Shown: positions 16,929 through 25,927, counted from the first letter of the stretch. The stretch: 53,500 bases of DNA from Spartobacteria bacterium (GCA_003167555.1 PMSN01000012.1:143989-197488), one strand, 5' to 3'. Notes: generated by a model from the sequence alone, not told the origin. Program-made: numbers and translations.

Positions 16929-17074
16929 CTGGGGAGCGCAGGCTGCCAGCCTGCCGCAGCCGGCAGCTTGCCGGCTGCACTTGGTGACGTGGATTAGATT
17001 TTCAACGCCGCGCGTCGTGCGGTGCGTCTCGGCAAGCTGCCCAGACGTGCAGGCTGGCAGCCTGCGCTCCCCAG
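16929..17074. repeat. 146-bp inverted-repeat element, family A copy 2
   Basis: It has the same 26-bp terminal inverted repeats as the element at 1729-1873 (here 16929-16954 and 17049-17074). The interior differs: a GCAGCCGGCAGCTTGCCGGC palindrome comes first and an imperfect GTCTCGGCAAGCTGCCCAGA one last. It lies between phoR and pstC and separates the two halves of the Pho locus. Confidence 0.9.
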
Positions 17075-17082
17075 AGCCGAGA

Positions 17083-18357
17083 TCAGCTTTCCCGGTGCAC
17101 CGGCAGAAAGACGCTGATCGTTGTTCCTTTGCCGGGCTCGCTCGCGGCTTCGACGGCGCCGCCATGCAGTTGCACGATGTGTTTGACGATCGACAACCCC
17201 AGCCCCGTCCCACCGAGCTCACGGCTGCGCGCCTTGTCGGCGCGATAGAACCTCTCGAAAATGCGCGGCAGATCGGCTTCACGAATACCGACGCCTTGAT
17301 CCGCTACACTGATGCGCACACGGTCGGCGACAACTTCGGCTCGCAACGAGACCGTCCCGCCCGGTTGAGAATATTTCACCGCGTTATCGAGGAGATTATA
17401 AATGACCTCCTGAAGACGGTTCTCGTCGGCCTGCAAGTGTGGTAAATCGGCCGAAAAATTGAGATGCGACTTGAGCTGCTTGGCGGCGAAGCGTTTTTCC
17501 CAATCGCGCATGATCGCGTGGAGCAGCTCCGCCAGATTGACCTCGGACAAATCGAGTTCCGTTCCCGGAGATTCGAGCCGGGCCAGACTGAGCACGTCTT
17601 CGACGAGCGCGTTCAAGCGATCGGAATGCCGTTCCATGATCTCGAGGATGCGAAGCAGTTCGCCGGGCGGCTGGTGCGGATCGTCCAGCAATGTCTCGAG
17701 ATATCCGCGGAAGATGGAGAGTGGCGTCCGCAGCTCGTGCGAAACGTTCGCGACGAAATCGCGCCGCATTTCCTCGACCTGGCGCAGTTGCGTGACATCG
17801 TGAAACAACACCACCGCTCCCTCCATCTGCGCGGAATTCTCCCCCAGCGGGACGGCGCTCACTTCCATTTCCCGGCCTTCGCTCGGTCCGCGCGACATCC
17901 GAATCGATTCCCGTTGCGGCTCTCTCGTGCGGATTGCTTCGATCACAAGACGGTCGATCGATGCATGGCGGATTAACTCGAGGAGCGGCGCGTCCGGCGC
18001 AGACTCCTCCAGTCCAAACACGCGCCGAAATTCGCGGTTCATCATGCGAACGCGGCGCCGATCGTCCACGACCACGAGACCATCGAGCATCGCGCCGAAG
18101 ACCGCTTGAACGCTGAATTCGCCCTCGCGGAAACGCTCCTCCAGCTCGCGTTGACGATTGGTCAACCGCTCGAACGCAAGCCCAATGCTGCGTGATTGCG
18201 GATTGGCGCTGATCAAAAATTTCCGCGGAGGCCGCTTGTCGACGACGGCCTGCGACAACTCTTCCACATCCTTCCACGGAACAATCCATCGTCGCCAAAC
18301 GGCGAGCATTGTCACCATCAAGACCGCGGCGAGCAGACAAAGCGCAAACCAGCCCAT
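17083..18357 (-). CDS. phoR: Phosphate regulon sensor histidine kinase PhoR
   Basis: A 424-aa membrane kinase. An N-terminal TM (about residues 3-20) is followed by a charged linker, a PAS domain (about 85-195, 'AMLDGLVVVDDRRRVRMMN'), HisKA with the phospho-acceptor in 'VSHELRTPLS', and HATPase_c with N ('LLDNAVKYS'), G1 ('DQGVGI') and G2 ('GGTGLGLSIVKH') boxes. With PhoU and PstCAB it senses phosphate status and phosphorylates PhoB. It begins 6 bp after the phoB stop. The location beside pst makes the PhoR assignment much firmer than domain content alone. Confidence 0.92.
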   Translation of the reverse strand: MGWFALCLLAAVLMVTMLAVWRRWIVPWKDVEELSQAVVDKRPPRKFLISANPQSRSIGLAFERLTNRQRELEERFREGEFSVQAVFGAMLDGLVVVDDRRRVRMMNREFRRVFGLEESAPDAPLLELIRHASIDRLVIEAIRTREPQRESIRMSRGPSEGREMEVSAVPLGENSAQMEGAVVLFHDVTQLRQVEEMRRDFVANVSHELRTPLSIFRGYLETLLDDPHQPPGELLRILEIMERHSDRLNALVEDVLSLARLESPGTELDLSEVNLAELLHAIMRDWEKRFAAKQLKSHLNFSADLPHLQADENRLQEVIYNLLDNAVKYSQPGGTVSLRAEVVADRVRISVADQGVGIREADLPRIFERFYRADKARSRELGGTGLGLSIVKHIVQLHGGAVEAASEPGKGTTISVFLPVHRES

Positions 18358-18363
18358 GGACGC

Positions 18364-19050
18364 TCAGCTTTCCCGAAGGCGATAGCCGAAGCCGCGCACC
18401 GTCTCGATGGCCGCGGAGGCTTTGCCGAGTTTCTTGCGGAGCCGGCGCACGTGCGTGTCCACGGTGCGCGTGTCGATTAAACTTTCGTAACCCCAGACTT
18501 CATTCAAGAGGCGGTCGCGCGCCTGGACCCGCCCTTTCCGCTTCATCAGCATGCTCAGCAATTTGAACTCGACGCTGGTCAGCCGCACTGCTTTCGCGCC
18601 AACGCTGACGTGGTGCCGCGCCGGGTCGAGCGTGATCGCGCCAATCGACATTTTCTCTTCCAGCGTTTCGCCTTTGCCACGACGCAGGATCGCGTTCACG
18701 CGAAGAATCAACTCGCGCGGACTGAACGGTTTCGTGACGTAATCGTCCGCGCCGAATTCCAAGCCGACGATCCGATCGATCTCCTCCGCCTTCGCGGTGA
18801 GCATGATGATCGGGATATGCCGCGTGGCCGAATCCATTTTCAGGACCTTGCAGATTTCGAGGCCCGGCATTTTCGGCAACATCAGATCGAGAATGATCAG
18901 AGCGGGTAGTTCTTCGCGCGCCTTGCGCAATCCGGAGGCGCCATCGGCCGCCGTGCTCACGTTGAACCCGCCCGCTTTTCGCAGCTGGAGCATGAGCAGA
19001 TCGATCACGTCTTGCTCGTCCTCGATGATCAGGATTCTAGTCCTCGACAT
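18364..19050 (-). CDS. phoB: Phosphate regulon response regulator PhoB
   Basis: A 228-aa OmpR/PhoB-family regulator. The receiver domain has the acidic pair in 'IIEDEQDV', phospho-Asp in 'LIILDLMLPKMPG', the conserved Thr in 'MLTAKA' and Lys in 'VTKPFSPREL'. The C-terminal winged helix carries the recognition region 'DTRTVDTHVRRLRKKLG'. It should bind the 11-bp direct repeats seen upstream of five units in this window. It is first in the phoB-phoR pair. I saw no convincing Pho box directly upstream of phoB itself. Confidence 0.94.
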   Translation of the reverse strand: MSRTRILIIEDEQDVIDLLMLQLRKAGGFNVSTAADGASGLRKAREELPALIILDLMLPKMPGLEICKVLKMDSATRHIPIIMLTAKAEEIDRIVGLEFGADDYVTKPFSPRELILRVNAILRRGKGETLEEKMSIGAITLDPARHHVSVGAKAVRLTSVEFKLLSMLMKRKGRVQARDRLLNEVWGYESLIDTRTVDTHVRRLRKKLGKASAAIETVRGFGYRLRES

Positions 19051-19116
19051 GGTGACCCGCGGCTTCGGGACGAGGAGCTTTGCAGACCGGAGCCCCGATT
19101 GTCAAAGAGCGTCGAC

Positions 19117-21015
19117 TTATTCCACGGTCACGCTCTTGGCGAGATTGCGCGGTTTGTCGACGTCGCGGCCGAGCTCGACGGCAAGATGATAGGCGAGGAG
19201 CTGGAGCGGGATGACCGTCAGGATCGGGCTGACGTAATCGGGGACATTGGGAATGGTGACAATATCGTCGGCGATTTTTGCGAGATGCTTGGCGCCTTTG
19301 CCGGAAGTGATGGCGATGACGGGACCCTTGCGCGCGCGGACCTGCTCGATGTTGTTCACGTTTTTCGAAAAGACGGCGTCATCCGGCGCGATGAAGACCG
19401 AGGGAAGATCCGGCCTAACGAGTGCAATGATGCCGTGCTTGAGCTCGGCGCTCGGATGGCCTTCGGCGAAGAGGTAGGTGATCTCCTTCAGTTTCAACGC
19501 GGCCTCGAGCGCGACCGGGAAATTGAACTGGCGGCCGAAGAAGAGCATGCCGGGGACGGATGCGTATTTCTTGGCGATCGCTTTGATCTGGTCGCTTAGC
19601 TTCAAGACTTCCTCGATTTGGGCGGGGAGCGCCTCGAGCGCATCGATGATGCGCGTGCCTTCGGAAGTAGAGAGATGCCGCATGCGGCCGAGGAGCAGCC
19701 CGATGGTTGTGAGAATCGCTACCTGTGAGGTGAAGGATTTCGTGGCCGCGACCCCGATCTCGGGGCCGGCGTGCATGTAGACGCCGCCGTCGCTCTCCCG
19801 CGCGATCGTGCTCGCGACGTTGTTGCAAATTCCGAGCGTGCGATAACCCTTGCGCCGGCTTTCGCGCAGGGCGCCGAGCGTATCGGCCGTCTCGCCGCTT
19901 TGGCTGATCGCGAAGACGAGCGTGTCGCGCGTCATGGGTGTGTTGCGGTGGCGAAACTCGCTGGCGTATTCCACTTCAGTCGGAATCTGGGCGAGCTGTT
20001 CGATCAAATACTCGCCGATCATCCCGGCGTGCAGCGCGGTGCCGCAGCCCGTCAGGACAATGCGGCCGACGTCGCGCAACTGCGCCGGCGTCATGTTCAG
20101 TCCGCCGAGCTTGGCGGTGCATTCCTCGGGGCTGAGACGACCGCGCATCGCGTCGCGCACGGAACCGGGCTGCTCAAAGATTTCCTTGAGCATGTAGTGC
20201 GGGTAATCGCCCTTCTTAATGTCGGCGTCGGTGAATTCGACTTTGCTGAGCTGGTAATTGCCCGCTTCGCCGGCGACGGAGCTGATCTCAAATTTGTCGC
20301 GCTCAACGGCGACGACGTCGAAGTCGTTCAAGTAAACGGCATCGCGCGTGTGGGCGACGATGGCGCTCACGTCGCTCGCGAGGAAATTTTCATCCTTGCC
20401 GACGCCGAGGACGAGTGGACTGCCGCGGCGCGCGCCGACGATGAAATCGGGGATATCGCTATGGACGAGTGCGATTCCATATGTGCCGATGACTTGCCGC
20501 AAGGCAGCGCGGACCGCATCGACGAGCCGCCCTTTTTTATTCGGGAGCGTGGCGGCAGCGTTACCGTTCGAGGCGGCGGGAGCCTCACTGGCGGAGGCGT
20601 CGTAGAGTTTGCCGATTAGGTGGGCCAGGACTTCGGTGTCGGTTTCGGAGGAGAAATTGCGATCGCCATCGAGGATGAGTTGATCTTTCAGCGCCTGGTA
20701 ATTCTCGATCACGCCGTTGTGCACGAGGGCGAGTTTTCCCGAGGCGTCGAAGTGGGGATGCGCGTTTTGATCGGTCGGCTTCCCATGAGTGGCCCAGCGG
20801 GTGTGACTGATGCCATAGGTGCCGGTGGGCGGTTTCGCGGCCATGAGCTTTCCGAGTTCGGCGATGCGCCCGGCGCATTTGCGCGTCTCGATGTGATCGC
20901 CATCCACGATCGCGACGCCCGCGGAGTCGTAGCCGCGATATTCCAGCCGGCGCAAACCATCGAGGAGGATGGGGGCCGCTTCAGAACGCCCGACGTATCC
21001 AACAATGCCACACAT
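19117..21015 (-). CDS. glmS: Glutamine-fructose-6-phosphate aminotransferase (isomerizing)
   Basis: A 632-aa enzyme that makes glucosamine-6-phosphate for peptidoglycan and lipopolysaccharide. The N-terminal glutaminase begins MCGIVGYVG, with Cys2 as nucleophile. The isomerase half has two SIS domains ('AISQSGETADTLGALRES' and the block ending 'SAELKHGIIAL'). The C-terminal tail is 'PRNLAKSVTVE'. It is about 20 residues longer than the E. coli enzyme because of an Ala/Ser/Asn-rich insertion at about residues 140-165 in the glutaminase part. No glmS ribozyme was recognised upstream. It is divergent from glgC. Confidence 0.95.
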   Translation of the reverse strand: MCGIVGYVGRSEAAPILLDGLRRLEYRGYDSAGVAIVDGDHIETRKCAGRIAELGKLMAAKPPTGTYGISHTRWATHGKPTDQNAHPHFDASGKLALVHNGVIENYQALKDQLILDGDRNFSSETDTEVLAHLIGKLYDASASEAPAASNGNAAATLPNKKGRLVDAVRAALRQVIGTYGIALVHSDIPDFIVGARRGSPLVLGVGKDENFLASDVSAIVAHTRDAVYLNDFDVVAVERDKFEISSVAGEAGNYQLSKVEFTDADIKKGDYPHYMLKEIFEQPGSVRDAMRGRLSPEECTAKLGGLNMTPAQLRDVGRIVLTGCGTALHAGMIGEYLIEQLAQIPTEVEYASEFRHRNTPMTRDTLVFAISQSGETADTLGALRESRRKGYRTLGICNNVASTIARESDGGVYMHAGPEIGVAATKSFTSQVAILTTIGLLLGRMRHLSTSEGTRIIDALEALPAQIEEVLKLSDQIKAIAKKYASVPGMLFFGRQFNFPVALEAALKLKEITYLFAEGHPSAELKHGIIALVRPDLPSVFIAPDDAVFSKNVNNIEQVRARKGPVIAITSGKGAKHLAKIADDIVTIPNVPDYVSPILTVIPLQLLAYHLAVELGRDVDKPRNLAKSVTVE

Positions 21016-21059
21016 GAAGGAGAGAGCGTGGCATCAAGGCATGATCGACGCAACCAATC

Positions 21060-21081
21060 GGCGGTCAGAGACCGCCGCTAC
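21060..21081. repeat. Single arm of repeat family B
   Basis: The 20-base string GGCGGTCAGAGACCGCCGCT is the same as in one arm of the element at 33373-33460. It is itself palindromic around CGGTCAGAGACCG. It lies in the divergent glmS-glgC spacer (21016-21196), where only one arm is present. Confidence 0.7.
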
Positions 21082-21196
21082 AGCGAAGATCTGTGCAAAA
21101 AGATTGATGGGAGGCGACGGAATTTGCGTTAATGGATTTGTGGAAACGAAAAACCGCTCGACCCGCGATTCCTTTGGAGCGAATCCAGTCGCCACG

Positions 21197-22495
21197 ATGC
21201 CCGCACCCGCTCTTCCTCCTGGCACGACGCAACGGACCCTCGCCATCATCATGGGCGGGGGCGCGGGCACGCGCTTGTTTCCATTAACAAAGGACCGATC
21301 GAAACCCGCGGTGCCGCTGGGCGGCAAGTATCGGCTCGTCGATATCCCGATTAGCAACTGCCTGAACTCCGGGCTGCGTTCCATTTACGTGCTGACGCAA
21401 TTCAACAGCATGTCGCTCCACCGCCATATCCAGGCGAGCTACAAGTTCGACAATTTTTCGCGCAGCTTTGTGGACATTCTCGCGGCCCAGCAAACGCCGG
21501 AAGGTTCGCAGTGGTATCAAGGCACGGCCGACGCCGTCCGCCAGAACATGCGCTACTTCCTGGAGAGACCGTTCGATTATTACATCATTCTGAGCGGCGA
21601 TCAGCTTTACCGGATGGATTTTCGCGCTCTGCTTCACCAGCACATCCGCTCTGGAGCCGACATCACACTCGCCACGAAACCGATGGGCCGCGCGCTCGTC
21701 TCGGACTTCGGCATCATGCAAAGCGACGAGCACCGGCGGGTGACGCGTTTTGTGGAAAAGCCGACGGACGAAAGTGTGCTCGGCGAATTCAAGATGGGGC
21801 CGGAGCTTCTCGCTTCCATCGGCTCCGGAGCCGAGGAGGAGTTGTATCAGGCGTCGATGGGCATTTACGTTTTCAATCGGGACGTTCTGGTGCAATGCCT
21901 CGAAAACGATCTGGTCGATTTTGGGAAGCACATCATCCCGCAATCGATCCAGGAGCGATATGTCAGCGCTTTCATTTTCAACGGTTACTGGGAAGACATC
22001 GGAACCATCCGCGCCTTTTACGAAGCCAATCTCGATCTGACGGATCTCCTGCCGCAATACAGTTTCTTCGACGCTTCCGCTCCGATCTATACGCATCCGC
22101 GCTTTTTGCCGGGCAGCAAAATTAATGGCGCGACGCTGCGGCAGGCCATCATCGCGGATGGCTGCATTATTTCAGACGCACATATTGAGCGTTCGGTCAT
22201 CGGCGTGCGCAGCACCATTCAGACGGGCGCCACGATTCGAAACAGCATCGTAATGGGAGCGGATTATTACGAAACCGAACCGGCCAATCTGGAGCGCGGG
22301 CTGCCGCCGATCGGGATCGGACGGAATTGTGTCATCGATCGCGCCATTATCGACAAGAACGCCAGGATCGCTGACGGAGTGGTGATCACGCCGGAAGGAA
22401 AACCGGCGGACTTGGATGCCGGTAATTATTTCATCCGCGACGGCATTGTCGTGGTGCCGAAAAACGCAGTGATTCCGGCCGGGTTCTGGATTTGA
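21197..22495 (+). CDS. glgC: Glucose-1-phosphate adenylyltransferase
   Basis: A 432-aa ADP-glucose pyrophosphorylase, the committed step of glycogen synthesis. The nucleotide-binding N-terminus is 'LAIIMGGGAGTRLFPLT', followed by 'KYRLVDIPISNCLNSG' and a C-terminal left-handed beta-helix with hexapeptide-like repeats ('CIISDAHIERSVIGVRSTI'). The open frame extends to 20969, but its first 76 codons overlap the glmS start and the intergenic repeat. The ATG at 21197 (MPAPALPPG) is the best start, although no clear Shine-Dalgarno is present. It resembles the plant/cyanobacterial-type enzyme in length and spacing. Confidence 0.92.
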   Translation: MPAPALPPGTTQRTLAIIMGGGAGTRLFPLTKDRSKPAVPLGGKYRLVDIPISNCLNSGLRSIYVLTQFNSMSLHRHIQASYKFDNFSRSFVDILAAQQTPEGSQWYQGTADAVRQNMRYFLERPFDYYIILSGDQLYRMDFRALLHQHIRSGADITLATKPMGRALVSDFGIMQSDEHRRVTRFVEKPTDESVLGEFKMGPELLASIGSGAEEELYQASMGIYVFNRDVLVQCLENDLVDFGKHIIPQSIQERYVSAFIFNGYWEDIGTIRAFYEANLDLTDLLPQYSFFDASAPIYTHPRFLPGSKINGATLRQAIIADGCIISDAHIERSVIGVRSTIQTGATIRNSIVMGADYYETEPANLERGLPPIGIGRNCVIDRAIIDKNARIADGVVITPEGKPADLDAGNYFIRDGIVVVPKNAVIPAGFWI

Positions 22496-22511
22496 GGAAA
22501 GGCGGATGAGC

Positions 22512-22727
22512 CTACCGGCGTTGTTGCGTGATCTCCGCCGCTTGTCCTTCGCGCTCCCACTTCTGTTGCTCGTTCCAAGGCAGGGCCGTTTCGTGGTTGG
22601 CGCCTGAATCAGAGATCAGTGGAGGCGGCTCTTTCGTTGCGCACGAGGCCAATGCGGCTGCCGCGCAAGAAAGCAGCAGAACTTTCCAGACGTGCGCCCA
22701 AACAGAACTACGAACCAGTGCCAGCAT
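22512..22727 (-). CDS. Small lipoprotein, unknown function
   Basis: A 71-aa protein with an N-terminal hydrophobic stretch and a lipobox 'AAALASC', then a short polar tail rich in Gln and Glu ('WNEQQKWEREGQ'). Lipid attachment at the Cys near residue 27 is predicted. The frame is open upstream to 22913 but is shadow coding there. The ATG at 22727 overlaps the end of the coiled-coil protein gene by 20 bp, so the two are probably co-expressed. Confidence 0.6.
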   Translation of the reverse strand: MLALVRSSVWAHVWKVLLLSCAAAALASCATKEPPPLISDSGANHETALPWNEQQKWEREGQAAEITQQRR

Positions 22728-23532
22728 AGACGACAGTATCTCCAGGTTGCACCTGGACCCCTCTGGCCAGGCTGCTGGTGATGATATCGCCGATGGCAGT
22801 CGCCGGTTCAACCGAGGAAATTCGAATTTTTCCGATGAACGAACCGCCGCGCAGAACAAGCATCTCGGTATTCGCCTCGACCCCCTGCCGGCCGCCCAGG
22901 CTAAGAACCACAAAATTGTAGGCCTGGTTGACCGCGAGGACGGTGCCGCGAATCCCGGGAACGCCTCCGGCCGCGGGGTGATGTTTCTTTTCTGCTTGCG
23001 GCGAGGAGGAACGCTCCTGGCTGGTTCGCATTTTGTCCGCGAGGAGAACCTTCTCGCGTTCCGCGGCGTCTAATTGCTTTTTCGCGTCTTCGAGCTGGGC
23101 TTGTAATTCGGACGGCGACGCCGTGGAAGGCACGGCCCCGGATTTTTTCTCAGCCTCCTCGATGCGCCGGCGAAGGTCCGCGATTTCGGTTTCGTTGGCG
23201 CGCACTTTCGCCTGCAGTTCGTTCTTTTCCGTCTGCGCCTTGAGCAGCTCCGCTTCGGTGCTGGCCGCTTTGGTTCTGGTATCGCCAAACTTCGCGGTGG
23301 CGGCGGCCACTGCCTCTTCGCGCGCTTTGAGCTCCTTCTCCCGGGACATTCGAGCCTGCTCGGTCGTCTTTCGCGCCGCCTCGCTCTGAATCACTTCCGT
23401 CCGCAATCCACGCGTCTTTTGCCCATTTAGAATTCCGAAGACAGCGGCGAGGGTGAGCAAAACCGCGGAAGAAATAATCAATGTTTTCGACGTGATCACG
23501 AAGAAAGGAGAAGGAAGTGCGACCGCTCGCAT
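22708..23532 (-). CDS. Membrane-anchored coiled-coil protein, unknown function
   Basis: A 274-aa protein with one N-terminal membrane segment (about residues 10-34) and a long coiled coil (about 45-170, Ala/Glu/Lys-rich heptads such as 'ANETEIADLRRRIEEAEKK'). A Ser/Pro linker follows, then a small C-terminal beta-rich domain (about 192-274, 'RGTVLAVNQAYNFVVLSLG') recalling domains in surface or flagellar-assembly-type proteins. No enzymatic motif was seen. It probably spans from the inner membrane into the periplasm. The overlap with the lipoprotein gene suggests the pair works together at the envelope. Confidence 0.7.
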   Translation of the reverse strand: MRAVALPSPFFVITSKTLIISSAVLLTLAAVFGILNGQKTRGLRTEVIQSEAARKTTEQARMSREKELKAREEAVAAATAKFGDTRTKAASTEAELLKAQTEKNELQAKVRANETEIADLRRRIEEAEKKSGAVPSTASPSELQAQLEDAKKQLDAAEREKVLLADKMRTSQERSSSPQAEKKHHPAAGGVPGIRGTVLAVNQAYNFVVLSLGGRQGVEANTEMLVLRGGSFIGKIRISSVEPATAIGDIITSSLARGVQVQPGDTVVYAGTGS

Positions 23533-23652
23533 CGCTCACTTGTATGCGGCCGGGATGGTGGATTGCAATTGCATTCGCGCGCTGCATCCTGCGCCCGGCG
23601 TTTTATTTTTTCGCGTTGCGCCGCCAGTTTTTCCATCCTATTAGAACGCGAT

Positions 23653-23811
23653 ATGGGCCAGCAACATCGGGTGAGAGTCAAACGGCGGCGACGGAGCGCA
23701 TATCTGGATAGGAAGAAAGCGGCGGCGAAAGCAGCCGCGCCCGCCCGGCGCGAACCGCCAAAGACCAAAGCCAAGGCGAAGAAACCGCCGGCGGCCGCGG
23801 CGGTGGAGTAG
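23653..23811 (+). CDS. Short basic Lys/Ala/Arg-rich protein
   Basis: A 52-aa, very basic protein beginning MGQQHRVRVKRRRRSAYLDR and ending in an Ala/Pro/Lys-rich tail. The opening pattern resembles short conserved proteins I associate with Verrucomicrobia, though I cannot verify this here. The charge and size suggest nucleic-acid or ribosome binding. The upstream extension of the frame to 23563 is not supported. It is followed at 64 bp by a YacP-like RNase-fold gene in the same direction. Confidence 0.6.
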   Translation: MGQQHRVRVKRRRRSAYLDRKKAAAKAAAPARREPPKTKAKAKKPPAAAAVE

Positions 23812-23874
23812 GCCCACCGCAGCGCCCTGGAGTCATGCAGTATTCCACGGCGGGAGAATGTTCGACCACGGAAG

Positions 23875-24279
23875 GTGCGCGCGCAGTATCTCATCGTTGA
23901 CGGGCACAGCGTTATTTTCGCCTGGCCCGAATTGCGCCAATTACATGCCCGCCGGACTTCGCTCGCTCGCGACGCGCTCGTGAGAAAATTGCGGGATTAC
24001 CAGGATTGGACTGGCGTGCGCGTGGCCGTGGTTTTTGACGGGAAGGGCTCGGCGGTCAGCGCGAGTGCCGATCCCGGGGAAATTCAGATCTTCTATTCGC
24101 GGGCGGGACAGACGGCGGATTCCGTCATTGAGCGGCTGGCGAGCAAGTATGCGCCGCGCTTCAAACTGCTGGTCGCAACCAGCGATGTCCTCGAGCAGGA
24201 AACGGCTAGCGCGAGCGGCGCCGAGTGCATCTCCGCGGAAGCGCTTCGATGGCTGCTGGACGAAGCGTCCCCGGCGTAG
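23875..24279 (+). CDS. YacP-like NYN-domain protein (putative ribonuclease)
   Basis: A 134-aa protein of the YacP/Rae1-like NYN (PIN-like) family. The start is 'YLIVDGHSVIFAWPEL', with the first catalytic-type Asp in VDGHS. The middle is 'RVAVVFDGKGS', and 'LLVATSDVLEQ' carries the later acidic residue. Family members are single-strand RNA endonucleases that act on translated mRNA at the ribosome in Firmicutes. The start is a GTG at 23875. The upstream basic peptide gene could be a functional partner. Confidence 0.78.
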   Translation: MRAQYLIVDGHSVIFAWPELRQLHARRTSLARDALVRKLRDYQDWTGVRVAVVFDGKGSAVSASADPGEIQIFYSRAGQTADSVIERLASKYAPRFKLLVATSDVLEQETASASGAECISAEALRWLLDEASPA

Positions 24280-24294
24280 TCTTACGGATTGCGC

Positions 24295-24741
24295 TTAAGC
24301 GGCGCCGGCCAAAACAGGATGGGGACCTGCGAGGGCTTCGCGGCGCGCCCGCTGCTGGCAGGTGGCGAGGACGCGTGAGAGAACGCAGTAAAGTTGTTCG
24401 ATCGGGAGATTCTTGCTCACGTAACCGTTCGCTCCGGCGCGTAACGCCGCATGCATTCGCTCCTCGTCGTATCCGACGCCGGTGAAAACAATGATCGGGA
24501 GGCTCTGGCTCATCTCGCGGATGAAAGCGATGAGGGAGATGCCATCGACTTTAGGCATATTGAGATCGACCACGACAACGTCGCACTTATGATGCTCGAG
24601 CCAGGCGGCTGTTTTGAAACCTTCCGTGAGGTATTCGCAGGTGTGGCCTTTTTGCTTGAGATAGGTGACGAGAAATTTCGTGATAGAGGGGTCATCATCG
24701 ATGAGGAGGAATTCGACAGCGTCGCGAGGCAGGATTTTCAT
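24295..24741 (-). CDS. Single-domain response regulator (CheY-like)
   Basis: A 148-aa receiver protein with no output domain. Visible are the acidic pair in 'LLIDDDPSI', phospho-Asp in 'CDVVVVDLNMPKVDG', conserved Thr in 'VFTGVG' and Lys in 'YVSKNLPIEQ'. It may relay signals between the histidine kinases encoded at 26-33 kb and unknown targets, but no cognate kinase is adjacent. The 228 bp between its start and the aldolase stop holds no recognisable gene. Confidence 0.85.
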   Translation of the reverse strand: MKILPRDAVEFLLIDDDPSITKFLVTYLKQKGHTCEYLTEGFKTAAWLEHHKCDVVVVDLNMPKVDGISLIAFIREMSQSLPIIVFTGVGYDEERMHAALRAGANGYVSKNLPIEQLYCVLSRVLATCQQRARREALAGPHPVLAGAA

Positions 24742-24969
24742 TAGGTAGCCGTGTTTATAATTACTAGGCTGAGTATAAGCACTAACCTTGCCAAGCTCTC
24801 TCCCGGCGCATTTTTCTCTTCAAATGCCTCGACTCACTGACGAGTTCAGCGGGAGGTGCGACGGATTAGGTGCATAATGCGCTTCCGAGACTGATCGCAA
24901 GCTGGAAGCTCGCGCTGCACTTAACCAAAACTGAGTTCGCGCCGGCAGTCCCTGGCAGCCGTGCTGCGC

Positions 24970-25923
24970 TTACGCACCGACGCTGGCGCGCACGGCATCA
25001 AGCTGGCCGGCAGAGCCCAACTTCTCGTTTTTGTGGGCGATGAATTTCGCGTACTCCTCGACAAAGATTTTGCCCGGCGGACGGAAATCAAATTCAGCCG
25101 GATGATCTCGAAAATACTCGCGGTGAACACGGGTCCAGACCAAACGGCCGTCGGTGTCGATGTTCACCTTGGTCACCCCGAGCTTGGCGGCGGGCAGGTA
25201 TTCGTTTTCGTTTACCCCGCGCGCCGAAGGATCGAGCTGACCGCCAGCGGCATTGATACGCTGCACTTCTTCGACCGGCACGCTCGAACTGCCGTGCATC
25301 ACGATCGGCATGCCGGGGATCAGCTTCTTGATCTCCTCGATCACTTCGAAATGGAGGCTTTGCTGGCCTTTGAACTTGTAGGCGCCGTGGCTCGTGCCGA
25401 TCGCAGCCGCGAGCGAATCGCAGCCGGTCCGCTTCACAAATTCGACCGCTTCCTTCGGATTCGTGAGGGAAGCGTGACCTTCGTCGACCTTGATGTCCTC
25501 TTCGACCCCGCCGAGCTGTCCCAACTCTGCTTCCACGCTGATGCCTTTCGCATGCGCGCGATCCACCACGCGTTTTGTGATTGCGATATTCTCCTCGAAG
25601 GACTCGTGGCTGGCATCGATCATGACGGAGCTATAAAAGCCCGAAGCGATGCAATCGTAACAATTTTCCTCGTCGCCGTGATCCAGATGCACGGCAAAGA
25701 TCGCTTCCGGAAACATCTCTTCCGCGGTGCGGACCATCGCCTCCAGCATCCTCTTGTCGGCGTATTTCCGGGCGCCTTTAGAGAGCTGGATGATGAAGGG
25801 CGCGCGGCTTTGCACGGTGCCGCGGAACAATCCGAGCAATTGTTCCATGTTGTTAATGTTATAGGCGCCGATGGCGAACTTTCCGTAGGCGACTTTGTAC
25901 AGTTGAGCGGTGGTAACGATCAT
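24970..25923 (-). CDS. fba: Class II fructose-bisphosphate aldolase
   Basis: A 317-aa zinc-dependent aldolase of glycolysis/gluconeogenesis. The zinc and substrate motifs are 'FAVHLDHGD', 'AAIGTSHGAYK', 'IVMHGSSSVP' and 'KVNIDTD'. The pattern suits the class IIB / tagatose-fructose bisphosphate aldolase subgroup, so activity on tagatose bisphosphate cannot be excluded. The stop codon is at 24970-24972. A short inverted-repeat element lies immediately upstream of its start. Confidence 0.92.
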   Translation of the reverse strand: MIVTTAQLYKVAYGKFAIGAYNINNMEQLLGLFRGTVQSRAPFIIQLSKGARKYADKRMLEAMVRTAEEMFPEAIFAVHLDHGDEENCYDCIASGFYSSVMIDASHESFEENIAITKRVVDRAHAKGISVEAELGQLGGVEEDIKVDEGHASLTNPKEAVEFVKRTGCDSLAAAIGTSHGAYKFKGQQSLHFEVIEEIKKLIPGMPIVMHGSSSVPVEEVQRINAAGGQLDPSARGVNENEYLPAAKLGVTKVNIDTDGRLVWTRVHREYFRDHPAEFDFRPPGKIFVEEYAKFIAHKNEKLGSAGQLDAVRASVGA

Positions 25924-25927
25924 GGCG

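Noticed and set aside
19051-19116. Possible Pho box upstream of phoB
   Set aside because: Only a fragment (TTTGACAATC on the minus strand) vaguely resembles one unit; no tandem 11-bp pattern.
20969-21196. N-terminal extension of the glgC frame
   Set aside because: It overlaps the glmS start and a repeat arm and lacks similarity to the enzyme; the conserved N-terminus follows the ATG at 21197.
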